Source: an uncultured Myxococcales bacterium (GTDB lineage: Bacteria > Myxococcota_A > UBA9042). From it: 64,000 nucleotides of DNA. The DNA is taken from NCBI GenBank assembly GCA_903924465.1, contig CAIYBN010000131.1, positions 1 to 64,000 of the forward strand. The letters are read 5' to 3'. This document shows, in pieces, positions 53,119-60,879 of the stretch (its first letter is position 1; each line of letters opens with the position of its first letter). Position numbers and translations under genes: made by a program. The notes under the pieces are model-generated. The model made no database searches, had not been told where the DNA came from, and was given only the letters and a program-made list of their open reading frames with translations.

Positions 53119-54234
53119 ATGTCGGAACAGCTTTTGCGGACGCCGCTCTACGCCGCCCACTTGGCCGCCGGTGGCCAGATTGTACCCTTTGCTGGTTGGG
53201 AAATGCCTGTGCAGTACGCAGGGCACGGCGTCGTGGCGGAGCATCTGGCGACGCGGACCACTGCGGGACTATTTGATGTCAGCCACATGGGTGAAATCAT
53301 TGTGGAAGGCGCCGGTGCGACGGCGACGCTCAATGGCCTCGTGACCAACGACATCAGCAAGCTGGAGGAAGGCGCGGCGTGCTATGCGCTGCTGTGCCAT
53401 GCCAACGGCGGAACGGTGGACGACCTGTTCGTGTACCGTCTCGGTCCGGAGCGCTTTCTGGTGTGCGTGAATGCGTCCAACAAGGACAAAGATTACGCCT
53501 ACATGAAAGAGCACGCGGCCAAGCCGGAGCTGCTGCACGATCGCTCCGACGACTTTGCGCAGATCGCCTTGCAGGGACCCAAAGCCCTGGAAATCATGGA
53601 GCGCGTGCTGCCGGGTGAGGCGCTGGGTCTGCCGCGCAATCGCATTCGGGTGCACAGCTTCCGCGGTGCGGACACGCTGGTGGCGACGACGGGCTACACC
53701 GGTGAGCCCGGCTACGAGATTTACTGCCCGCCGGAAGTCGCGATGGACCTGTGGAAAGCGTTCCTCGCTGGTGGTCAGGATCTCGGCATCTGCCCGGTGG
53801 GTCTCGGCGCCCGCGACACGTTGCGGCTGGAGATGGGCTACGCGCTGTACGGCCACGAGCTGGACGACAACACCAACGGCTACGAGGCCAAGGTGGGCTG
53901 GGCCATCAAGCTCGACAAGGCCGGCGGCTTTGTTGGGCGCGACGCGCTCGCGGCGATCAAGGCGGCGGGCGTCAAGCGCAAGCTGGTCGGCCTGAAGATG
54001 GTCGATCGCGGTATCGCGCGGGAAGGTACGCCGATTGTACGGAACGGCCAAAAGGTCGGGCACGTCACGAGCGGCACGCATTCGCCCAACCTGAAGCAGG
54101 CGATCGCGATGGCGTACGTGCCGACGGAATTGTCGACGCTGGGCACGATCGTGCACGTTGAGCTGCGCGGCGAACCCCGCAAGGCCGAAGTTGTTTCCTA
54201 CCCATTTGTCCAGACGGGCCTGACGGCCAACTAG
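53119..54234 (+). CDS. gcvT: Aminomethyltransferase (glycine cleavage T protein)
   Basis: A 371-residue T-protein that moves the aminomethyl group from lipoyl-H-protein to tetrahydrofolate, giving methylene-THF and ammonia. Motifs: PFAGWEMPVQYAG near the start, AGLFDVSHMGEIIVEG, LVTNDISKLEEGAACYALLC, FLVCVNASNKDKD, ALQGPKALEIM, TGYTGEPGYEIYCPP and GLGARDTLRLEMGYALYGHELD. AAGGAG sits 6 bases before ATG 53119 and overlaps the folD end. gcvH follows after 185 bases of structured spacer. No gcvP gene is in the window. Confidence 0.96.
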   Translation: MSEQLLRTPLYAAHLAAGGQIVPFAGWEMPVQYAGHGVVAEHLATRTTAGLFDVSHMGEIIVEGAGATATLNGLVTNDISKLEEGAACYALLCHANGGTVDDLFVYRLGPERFLVCVNASNKDKDYAYMKEHAAKPELLHDRSDDFAQIALQGPKALEIMERVLPGEALGLPRNRIRVHSFRGADTLVATTGYTGEPGYEIYCPPEVAMDLWKAFLAGGQDLGICPVGLGARDTLRLEMGYALYGHELDDNTNGYEAKVGWAIKLDKAGGFVGRDALAAIKAAGVKRKLVGLKMVDRGIAREGTPIVRNGQKVGHVTSGTHSPNLKQAIAMAYVPTELSTLGTIVHVELRGEPRKAEVVSYPFVQTGLTAN

Positions 54235-54383
54235 TATGCGGAGCCTGAACTTCGTTCCGGGTTCGCATACGAGGCTTCCTGGCCAAAGATGGGGGCGCGC
54301 CGCCCCCAAACCCCTGCGCCCGACCGTAGCCGCGGTCGGGGCACCTCAAGCCGCAAACCCGGAGCGGATTCGCGACTTGAGGT
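54234..54383 (+). ncRNA. Multi-hairpin structured spacer between gcvT and gcvH
   Basis: Four inverted repeats follow one another: GTATGCG 54234-54240 with CGCATAC 54264-54270 (inner GAAC/GTTC stem), GGGGGCG 54291-54297 with CGCCCCC 54301-54307, CCCGACCG 54319-54326 with CGGTCGGG 54333-54340, and ACCTCAAG 54343-54350 with CTTGAGGT 54376-54383 (inner CCGC/GCGG). CCGGGTT 54257-54263 can also pair with AACCCGG 54356-54362. It may be an RNA regulatory element of the gcvT-gcvH transcript, or a REP-like dispersed element. It does not resemble a glycine riboswitch that I can recognise. Confidence 0.5.
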
Positions 54384-54419
54384 ACTAGCAGCCACCCTTT
54401 TTCTGACACTGAGGACACC

Positions 54420-54803
54420 ATGAGCATTCCCGCCAATTTGCGCTACACGAACGACCACGAATGGGCCCGCCTGGAAAGCGACGGCACGGTCACGGTCGGC
54501 ATCACCGATTTCGCCCAGTCGTCCTTGGGCGGCGTTGTCTACGTCGAACTGCCGGCCAGCGGCGTGTTGGAAGCCGGCAAGACGTTTGGCCAGGTCGAGT
54601 CCACCAAATCTGTGAGCGAACTGTACGCGCCGGTCGCCGGCAACGTGCTGGAGAAGAATCCGCTGTTGGACGGCGAGCCGGAGCTCGTCAACACGGATCC
54701 GTATGGCAAGGGCTGGATGGTGCGGATTTCGCCCACCGGCGACTTGTCCGCGCTGATGGACGCGAAGGCGTATGAGGCGCACGTCGCGGCTGCTGACCAT
54801 TAG
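54420..54803 (+). CDS. gcvH: Glycine cleavage system H protein
   Basis: A 127-residue lipoyl carrier. The lipoylation site is QVESTKSVSELYAPVAG with Lys63, and the family signature YTNDHEWARLE is at the N-terminus and VNTDPYGKGWMVRI near the C-terminus. It shuttles the aminomethyl group between the P, T and L proteins. ATG 54420 follows GAGGA. It is convergent with the FHA/AAA+ gene. The absence of gcvP here means the P protein is encoded elsewhere. Confidence 0.96.
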   Translation: MSIPANLRYTNDHEWARLESDGTVTVGITDFAQSSLGGVVYVELPASGVLEAGKTFGQVESTKSVSELYAPVAGNVLEKNPLLDGEPELVNTDPYGKGWMVRISPTGDLSALMDAKAYEAHVAAADH

Positions 54804-54830
54804 GTTGCATCTCGACCGGCGCGCATCGGT

Positions 54831-56153
54831 TCATTCGCGCTCGCCGCGGCGATAGTGCTGCAGCGCGAGTTCGTCGATGCCGGCGCGCTCCATCCACCGA
54901 TAGACCTGCTTGCGGTGGCGTCCAAAGTGGATCGCCAAACGCTCGACGTTGCCCTGATAGCGCGCGAGCAGCCGGTGAAGCGCGTTGGCGTCCGGGGCCT
55001 CGCTCACCGGCGCCGGCGCTGTCCGTTGCGGGCGCTGGCTGGGCACGAGCACCGTCGGCAGCGCGTTGACACCCAGCCTGGCTCCCACGTACTGCCGGCG
55101 AAGATGGCGGAGCACGGCCAGGAATTCACGCAGGTTTTCCAGCCACGGGCGCAGGAGCAGCGCCTCGACGGTCTCCGGCAAGAGGAAGTGCGTCCACGGT
55201 TCGCCGCCTGGGTTCGGCAGGATCGCGTCTGCGAGGTCCATCAGGTCGACCAGGCGCTCGGACAGGCGCGGCACGCGAATCGTATGGCTGCGAAACCGCG
55301 CGACCAAATCGCGGCGAATTTCGCCAGCGCGCACCTTGTGGTCCATGGCGTCCGAGGCGATCGCAATCCAGAGAACCGCGTGGGGATCCTGGCCGGAGGG
55401 CAGATGCGTCGGCACAGCGCGCTCTTCCAGCATGCGCAAGAGCTTGGGTTGCGAAGCGGCGTCGAGATCGTCCAAGCCGTCGAGCAGCAGTGAACCACCC
55501 GCTGCGGCGTGCAGCAGACCCGGATCCTGAGGTGTGCCAAAGATGGCTTCCGACAGGTCCGCGGCGGCCAGCCCAGCCAACTGCACCCGCAGAAGCGGCC
55601 CTGCGCGACCTGAACGGCGATGAATTTCTTGCGCTGCGAACTCCTTGCCGCTGCCGGTCGCGCCGAGTAGCAGCACGGGCACGTGGTCCCGCGCTGCGGC
55701 TTCCAGCGCGCCACGCAGACGCCGGGCCGCGACCGAATGTCCGGGCACGTCCGTCGTTGGTGTGGCAAATGCCTGGGCCCCGCCCGAATCGCCTTCCAGG
55801 ACCGCCACCGATTCACCGAAACGCAGCACGGCGCCGTCGCCCAAGATGGCGGTCGACACACGCATGCCGCCGCGCATCGTGCCGTTGTGGCTGTCGAGAT
55901 CGCGGAGCTTGACGCCGCTGTTGTCGGGCAGCGCCAGCAACTCGAGATGGCGGCGTGACAGCGTTGAATCCGCGATCTGCAGCGGTGCGCCATCGGCCGA
56001 GACGCGCCCCAACCGGATGCCTTGCGCGGGTACCTCGACGATGCGACCGCGCCACGCCCGATCCGGGCTCGCGACGACGTGCAGGCGCCAACGCATGGAT
56101 GCCGCCGAGGCATGCTGAAGGGAGTGCTGGGTGCTGTCGGTCGTGTCGTTCAT
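54831..56153 (-). CDS. FHA/AAA+ regulator, degenerate sigma54-activator-like
   Basis: A 440-residue protein. An FHA domain (about 44-115: IRLGRVSADG, LSRRHLELLA, DLDSHNGTMRGG) precedes an AAA+ domain with Walker A LLGATGSGKEFAAQ (Lys170) and a C-terminal Fis-type helix-turn-helix (VERLAIHFGRHRKQVYRWM). Two key features are missing: the sigma-54-contacting GAFTGA loop (only about 10 residues separate EAIFG from AAGGS) and the Walker B glutamate (LLLDGLDDL, Gly226 where DE is expected). It may therefore bind DNA and phosphopeptide without acting as a normal activator. It is 10 bases downstream of the TPR gene, in the kinase operon. Confidence 0.85.
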   Translation of the reverse strand: MNDTTDSTQHSLQHASAASMRWRLHVVASPDRAWRGRIVEVPAQGIRLGRVSADGAPLQIADSTLSRRHLELLALPDNSGVKLRDLDSHNGTMRGGMRVSTAILGDGAVLRFGESVAVLEGDSGGAQAFATPTTDVPGHSVAARRLRGALEAAARDHVPVLLLGATGSGKEFAAQEIHRRSGRAGPLLRVQLAGLAAADLSEAIFGTPQDPGLLHAAAGGSLLLDGLDDLDAASQPKLLRMLEERAVPTHLPSGQDPHAVLWIAIASDAMDHKVRAGEIRRDLVARFRSHTIRVPRLSERLVDLMDLADAILPNPGGEPWTHFLLPETVEALLLRPWLENLREFLAVLRHLRRQYVGARLGVNALPTVLVPSQRPQRTAPAPVSEAPDANALHRLLARYQGNVERLAIHFGRHRKQVYRWMERAGIDELALQHYRRGERE

Positions 56154-56163
56154 GGTACCACAG

Positions 56164-56994
56164 TCAATTCAGGTCGTTGTCGGCCATCGTCGGCCCGTCG
56201 GAATGGGGTGCCGGTCCCCAAAGCCACCAACCGGCAGCGAACAGCGCGGCGACGGCGGCGCTGCCAACCACGGCGGACCAAGTCCAACGGCTGTTGATGC
56301 TGCCCTGGCGACTGACGGCGTCGGCGTACGAAACCTGGAGCAAATCATAGCGTCCATCGGCCATCTTGTGGCTGTCCAATTGGCCTTGCGCAGAAGCTGC
56401 GGACACGGCGAGGCCAATCGCAACGGCGGCTGCAGAGACGCCGACGGTGGCCGCGGTCCATCGCGCAGGGCGACGCCAATCGTTGCCGAGTGGCGCGGAA
56501 TGCAAACGCAGTGGTGCGGGTGCCAGGACCACCGCGGCGGGCGACGAACCGGTCGACGTCACGACTTCTGGTGGCGAAACCGGTGTCTCGGGCAGGGGCG
56601 CTGGCTTCGGGGTGACGGGCACAACGGCAACGGCCACAGGCTGTGGCTGCAGCGCGCTCGCGGCCGCAGCTGCCCGCGCGTGGAGCGGATGCGCGTCGTC
56701 GGTCAAGACCAAAACACGCGCAAAGTGGCTCCGTGCAGCGTTCATTTGCCCAGCTTCTTGTTCGGCGCGCGCTGCGCCAAAGACGAATTCCGCAACGTCG
56801 GGTTCCAATGCGGCTGCCTGGGTGTACAAGCGCGACGCCGCGGCAAAATCCCGGCGCAAGAACGCGTCCAGCGCCGTCCGCGCCAAGGTCATCGCTTCCC
56901 CGTGCGGGTGGGTCGGGCGGTGCGGCGGCCGCGCGTGCGCGGTCGGAGCCAGCAGGAGCAGGCACAGCAGTGCGATGGTGGCGCGCAACGACAT
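56164..56994 (-). CDS. TPR protein with two membrane segments (KMADG family)
   Basis: A 276-residue paralogue of the protein at 40665-41555. After a signal peptide (ending PTAHARP) it has a TPR-like region with FVFGAARAEQEAGQMNAARSHF, split as FGAARAEQEAG and a helical repeat, a Pro/Val-rich linker, a membrane segment near 185-210, then LDSHKMADGRYDLLQ and a second membrane segment (VVGSAAVAALFAAGWWLW). The shared order and motif (KMADGxYD between two membrane helices) define a small family. It lies 3 bases after the kinase stop and 10 bases before the FHA/AAA+ gene, so all three form an operon. Confidence 0.8.
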   Translation of the reverse strand: MSLRATIALLCLLLLAPTAHARPPHRPTHPHGEAMTLARTALDAFLRRDFAAASRLYTQAAALEPDVAEFVFGAARAEQEAGQMNAARSHFARVLVLTDDAHPLHARAAAAASALQPQPVAVAVVPVTPKPAPLPETPVSPPEVVTSTGSSPAAVVLAPAPLRLHSAPLGNDWRRPARWTAATVGVSAAAVAIGLAVSAASAQGQLDSHKMADGRYDLLQVSYADAVSRQGSINSRWTWSAVVGSAAVAALFAAGWWLWGPAPHSDGPTMADNDLN

Positions 56995-56997
56995 CGC

Positions 56998-58428
56998 TCA
57001 GTCCGGCGGTACGATGGAGGTTGGATCATCCTTCGCCGTCGCCCGTCGTGCGGATCCACGGATCCGCCGTGTGGCTGGCGCGTGCGCGCGCGTCCCGCGT
57101 GGTGCGGATGCGACCGGAGGCTCTTTCGGTTCACCTTCGGTAGCTTGGTCCGCCGGCGACGGGGGCGCTGTGGTCACCTCAGCGGGCGTTGGCTTCACCG
57201 TGGGCAGAGTGGCATGCTGCGCTGCAGCGGTGGCGTCCGGTGCGCGGCTGGGATGTGAGATTGCGGCTTGATTTCCGGACTTCGCCGCGGTCGGCCACGT
57301 CCGTCCGGCAACGAGCAGGCCTGCACAGCCCAGCGCAATCAACCAAGGCACGGCGCGTCCGGTCCACTTCAACGGATGGGACAAACGCTGCTCCGCGCTC
57401 TTCTCAACCGGCCTCGCCGACAGCCGCAGCGGCGACGCGGTGCGTGTCACCAGCGAACCCACTGGGACGTCCGCCGGCGCTTCGCTTGCCCGCTCCAACA
57501 CCCGGCGCATGGCGTCCGCGTGGGCAAAGCGCTGTTCCGGCGCCTTGGCCAGTCCCCGCATGACCACGTCGACAAAGCCGGCCGAGAGCGCCGTCCGGGT
57601 CACCGACGCCAAATCGCGAGGGGGGACGTTGACGTGGTTGTACATCACGGTCAACGCGTTGGGATCGTCAAACGGCGAGTGGCCCGACACGCACCGGTAC
57701 ATGAGCGCGGCGAGTGCGTACAGGTCGCTACGGCCATCCAGTTCCACGCCCAAGCACTGCTCTGGGCTCATGTACGTCGGCGTTCCCATCACCTTGCCGG
57801 TTGCCGTCAACGACGATTCCTGCGTCTGCGCGATGCCGAAATCCAGAACCTTTGCGCGGACTTGTCCGTCTTTTTCATCCAGCATGATATTGCTGGGCTT
57901 GATGTCACGGTGGACCAATCCGAGCGCGTGGGCTTCCGCCAGACTGCCGAGCACCTGGAGGGCGATCGCAGTGGTGTCCTGCTCGCTGAGCACGTCCGAC
58001 TGGTCGAGGCGTTGGCGCAGCGTCGCTTCCAGGGACTGGCCGTGGACGCGCTCCATGACCAGGAACATCGTGCCGTCGGTACTTTGCCCGGTATCGAGCA
58101 CCCGCACCGTATTCGGATGGTGCAATTGGCCAAGAATTTCCGCCTCACGCAGGAACCGCCGCGCGTGTGCGGGGTCATCGTCGGTTCGGGTCAGCAGCTT
58201 GACGGCCACGTCCCCGCCGCTGGTACGGTCGTGCGCTTGAAATACGAGGCCGTGACCGCCGCGACCGAGCAGCTTGTTGAGGCGATAGCGGCCTGCGAGC
58301 ATCGTACCTGGACGTTGCGTGGCCACAGCGTCAGGGAGCAAACCGACGAAGGCCGCGGACGAACCGCCGCGAGCCGTATTCCGCTCGCGCGATCCCAGAG
58401 CGTTGCCATGTGTCACCAAGCTTTGCAT
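56998..58428 (-). CDS. Membrane-anchored Ser/Thr protein kinase
   Basis: A 476-residue Hanks-type kinase from ATG 58428; ATG 58500 in frame would add 24 residues that look unconserved. The kinase domain (about 47-310) has KLLGRGGHGLVF, VAVKLL (Lys77), GLVHRDIKPSNIML, KVLDFGIAQT and MSPEQCLGVELDGRSDLYAL. One membrane segment near residues 345-367 (VPWLIALGCAGLLVAG) is followed by a Pro/Ala/Thr-rich extracytoplasmic tail, as in PknB-like sensors but without PASTA repeats. It is the first gene of an operon with the TPR and FHA/AAA+ genes. FHA partners are typical phospho-substrate readers. Confidence 0.93.
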   Translation of the reverse strand: MQSLVTHGNALGSRERNTARGGSSAAFVGLLPDAVATQRPGTMLAGRYRLNKLLGRGGHGLVFQAHDRTSGGDVAVKLLTRTDDDPAHARRFLREAEILGQLHHPNTVRVLDTGQSTDGTMFLVMERVHGQSLEATLRQRLDQSDVLSEQDTTAIALQVLGSLAEAHALGLVHRDIKPSNIMLDEKDGQVRAKVLDFGIAQTQESSLTATGKVMGTPTYMSPEQCLGVELDGRSDLYALAALMYRCVSGHSPFDDPNALTVMYNHVNVPPRDLASVTRTALSAGFVDVVMRGLAKAPEQRFAHADAMRRVLERASEAPADVPVGSLVTRTASPLRLSARPVEKSAEQRLSHPLKWTGRAVPWLIALGCAGLLVAGRTWPTAAKSGNQAAISHPSRAPDATAAAQHATLPTVKPTPAEVTTAPPSPADQATEGEPKEPPVASAPRGTRAHAPATRRIRGSARRATAKDDPTSIVPPD

Positions 58429-58500
58429 GACCAGCTCACGTTGATTCCGCGACGAAATCGTGGCATGGCCACGGGCAGGGTGCAAGTGGGATGTGTGCAT

Positions 58501-58881
58501 CGCGGGGATCGGCTGAAATGTTGGTGTGACACTGCCAATGGTGTCACAACGTCACTTTCGAAGTAGCCATGAATTACAGGATGTTGGGTGTGTGTGACAT
58601 GTGACATCAGGAAATTGATTCTGCCACTTCATGCAAACTCTTTCTGGACAAGGACCATCGCGCTTGCGCCGCAACGGCAAGGTGTCGGAGATTCGGCAGC
58701 GAATCGTGAGTTCACAGCAATCGCCGGGGGCGCGGGGTGTTGGGGCGAGTGGGTGGGGGTGTTGTGCCCATCGCAACCACTGCACATCCCCACGATGTTC
58801 AGTGCTTGACGCGGTCACGCAGCCTATGCACACTCAGTTTTCAGGAAGCCGCGAGCGTGGCATGTGCCAGGATAGGTGACC
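58501..58881. other. Divergent intergenic region with TGTGACA motif cluster
   Basis: About 380 bases (up to 453 if the kinase starts at 58428) between the kinase operon and the DUF1566-FGE lipoprotein gene. The side near the kinase holds the TGTGACA cluster listed separately. The rest contains no gene: the open frames there lack ribosome-binding sites. No clear sigma54 -24/-12 pair was found. Confidence 0.55.
58525..58607. promoter_or_regulatory. Cluster of four TGTGACA-type motifs
   Basis: TGTGACAC at 58525-58532 forms a perfect dyad with GTGTCACA at 58541-58548 (8-base centre). TGTGACAT also occurs at 58593-58600 and again at 58600-58607, as direct repeats 7 bases apart. All lie upstream of the leftward kinase operon. 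The arrangement fits an operator for a dimeric regulator. The half-sites resemble CRP half-sites, but the 14-base spacing between TGTGA and TCACA does not fit a CRP site. Confidence 0.5.
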
Positions 58882-60801
58882 GTGGGCCACGGACGACGTT
58901 TGCATGGAATCAGGGCACGCGGGGCAACCGTGGCCTTGGCCGTGCTGCTCGGCGTTGGGTGCCGCGACCTGCCCAGCCTCGATGCATTTGGCTATCCGGA
59001 CGCGGGCGCGGAAGGCGTAGATGCGCCTGTCGGGGCTGACGTTCCGATGATTGCCGCTGTTGACCCGCATTGTGGCCTGCCTGGTTGGGTGACCATGACC
59101 GTGGACGATGGTGGTACCGCACGCACGGTGTGTGCGGCCGATTACCCGGTCTGGGGCATTGCTGGAGCCGATCCTGCCACGACGACGCCCGGGCCGGACG
59201 GGACTTTTCTCGACACGCGCACGACCTTGCATTGGCGCGCGTCGCCGCTGTCCGGGCCGTCGACGCAGACCGTCGCCGCAGCAGCGTGCGATGCGCTGGA
59301 AGCGGCCGGCTATCGCGATTGGCGCTTGCCGACTGTTGCGGAAGTCTGGAGCACGATTGACTTTTCGCGCGGAAATCCGGCGGTTGCCCTGCCGCTGCAA
59401 GTGACACCGGGTTCTGTCGCTTGGACGGCCATTGGCAAAAGTAGTTCGTTCTGGACCGTTGCGCTGGCCGACGGCAGCTCCGCGCTCCTGTCCTCGGGCG
59501 CGCAGGCCTCCGCCTGGTGCGTGCGTGCGGATCCATGGCCCAAGACTGCGCCGGCGCAGCGTTTCAAGGTCTATTCGATCCCCTTTGGCAAGATTCCTGA
59601 CGCCGTCGTCGATCAAACCACCGGCTTGCAATGGCAGGCGACCGCATCGCCGCCACCGCATTCGCAGCTGTCCGCTGCCGGTTGGTGCCGCAATCTCGGG
59701 ATTGCTGGGCATGGCTGGCGGATGCCCACCGTGGCGGAATTGACCTCCATCATCGACCGCTCTGGGCCCGCGCCGGCCGTGACGCCCGGCTTCTTTGTGC
59801 AGCCCGAGGGGGTCTTCGCGACGATTTCCTTTAGCGCCGCAGACCCGAACTCCTTCTGGGGCGTGGATTTCGCCAGTGGCGCACTCGTGCCGCTGTCGAT
59901 CGCCGACGGCGAGGGCCGCGCGCATTGCGTGCGCGATCCCTGTGGCGATGGCCTGTGTGCCGGCGCCGAAACTGCGAAGACGTGTCCGTCGGACTGCTTC
60001 GACCGCGTGCTCGTGCCCGCCGCGACGTTCTGGCAAGGCTGTGACTCCGCGACGGATCCGGATTGCCCGGAGAGCGATGCACCAGCGCATCTCGTGCAGC
60101 AAGACGATTTCCTCATGGACCGCAACGAAATCACGGTTGCGCAGTATGAGGCCTGCGTGCAATGGGGGCCGTGTTCGACGCTACCCGTGAACCAGCCGGC
60201 GGAGACCTGGCCGCTCTATCGCGCCGCCCCCGTCAACTACGTCACATGGCAGCAAGCCGAAACATTTTGTCACGAATGGCGGGGCGCAGGTTATTTCCTG
60301 CCGACGGAAGCGCACTTTGAACTCGCCGCACGGGGCGGCTGCGAACAGAATGGAAGCAGCGCGAAAGCGGCAGATTGCAAAACAAAAATGCGCAATTGGC
60401 CTTGGGGCAATGTGCCACCAAACTGCTCACTCGCGCAGTTCACGACGGCCGTTGTGCCGACGACGGCAACCAGTTGTGCCGCCAACGTTCAGTGCGCCTG
60501 TGGGCACCAGGGGCCCGCCAGCGTGGCAACGCATGAAGCCGGCGCGAGTCCTTTTGGCATCCAGGACTTGGCAGGCAACATCGCCGAATGGACCCGCGAC
60601 TCCGCCGCCAGCTACCCCGACAACTCACGTCTCGACCCGACGTCGTTTTCCGGCACGCCACCGTTCATCGTGCGCGGCGGCAGCTTCCTCAGCGACCCCA
60701 AAAACCTGCGCAGTACGCATCGGGTGTTCGCCGACGGCACTGCCGCGGCAGACATCGGCTTCCGCTGCAGTTCCAGTGCCAGCGTCGATTTTGGACCCTG
60801 A
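58882..60801 (+). CDS. Lipoprotein with two DUF1566 domains and an FGE-sulfatase-modifying domain
   Basis: A 639-residue protein; GTG 58882 has AGGA 9 bases upstream, whereas GTG 58876 is too close to it. Lipobox LGVGC is followed by an Asp/Ala linker. Two DUF1566 domains (about 65-345; DWRLPTVAEVWST and LGIAGHGWRMPTVAELTSI) and a CGDGLCAGAETAKTC knot precede a C-terminal formylglycine-generating-enzyme-like domain: FLMDRNEITVAQYEAC, PVNYVTWQQAETFCHEW, YFLPTEAHFELAARGG, DLAGNIAEWTRD and FIVRGGSFLSDP. Such domains often act as binding modules rather than formylglycine generators. It is anchored at the surface. Confidence 0.9.
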   Translation: MGHGRRLHGIRARGATVALAVLLGVGCRDLPSLDAFGYPDAGAEGVDAPVGADVPMIAAVDPHCGLPGWVTMTVDDGGTARTVCAADYPVWGIAGADPATTTPGPDGTFLDTRTTLHWRASPLSGPSTQTVAAAACDALEAAGYRDWRLPTVAEVWSTIDFSRGNPAVALPLQVTPGSVAWTAIGKSSSFWTVALADGSSALLSSGAQASAWCVRADPWPKTAPAQRFKVYSIPFGKIPDAVVDQTTGLQWQATASPPPHSQLSAAGWCRNLGIAGHGWRMPTVAELTSIIDRSGPAPAVTPGFFVQPEGVFATISFSAADPNSFWGVDFASGALVPLSIADGEGRAHCVRDPCGDGLCAGAETAKTCPSDCFDRVLVPAATFWQGCDSATDPDCPESDAPAHLVQQDDFLMDRNEITVAQYEACVQWGPCSTLPVNQPAETWPLYRAAPVNYVTWQQAETFCHEWRGAGYFLPTEAHFELAARGGCEQNGSSAKAADCKTKMRNWPWGNVPPNCSLAQFTTAVVPTTATSCAANVQCACGHQGPASVATHEAGASPFGIQDLAGNIAEWTRDSAASYPDNSRLDPTSFSGTPPFIVRGGSFLSDPKNLRSTHRVFADGTAAADIGFRCSSSASVDFGP

Positions 60802-60823
60802 CGCGGCCCGTTTGAATACGTCC

Positions 60824-60858
60824 CCACCGCACTGCGTTGCATTCCTAGTGGGCGGTGG
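60824..60858 (+). terminator. Stable hairpin between lipoprotein genes
   Basis: CCACCG at 60824-60829 and CACT at 60830-60833 pair with AGTG at 60847-60850 and CGGTGG at 60853-60858, giving about 10 base pairs with a two-base bulge and a 13-base loop. It lies between the stop at 60801 and the ribosome-binding site at 60869 of the next gene. There is no U-run, so it may be a processing or regulatory hairpin rather than an intrinsic terminator. Confidence 0.4.
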
Positions 60859-60879
60859 TCCGACCCGCGGGAGGCCAAC

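Noticed and set aside
54234..54419. Glycine riboswitch controlling gcvH
   Set aside because: I could not find the conserved tandem aptamer cores; the hairpins are plain GC-rich stems. Kept as an unassigned structured region.
58525..58548. CRP binding site
   Set aside because: TGTGA and TCACA are 14 bases apart instead of 6, so the usual CRP spacing is not met.
58588..58809. 73-residue plus-strand frame in the intergenic region
   Set aside because: No ribosome-binding site or codon bias, and no recognisable sequence.
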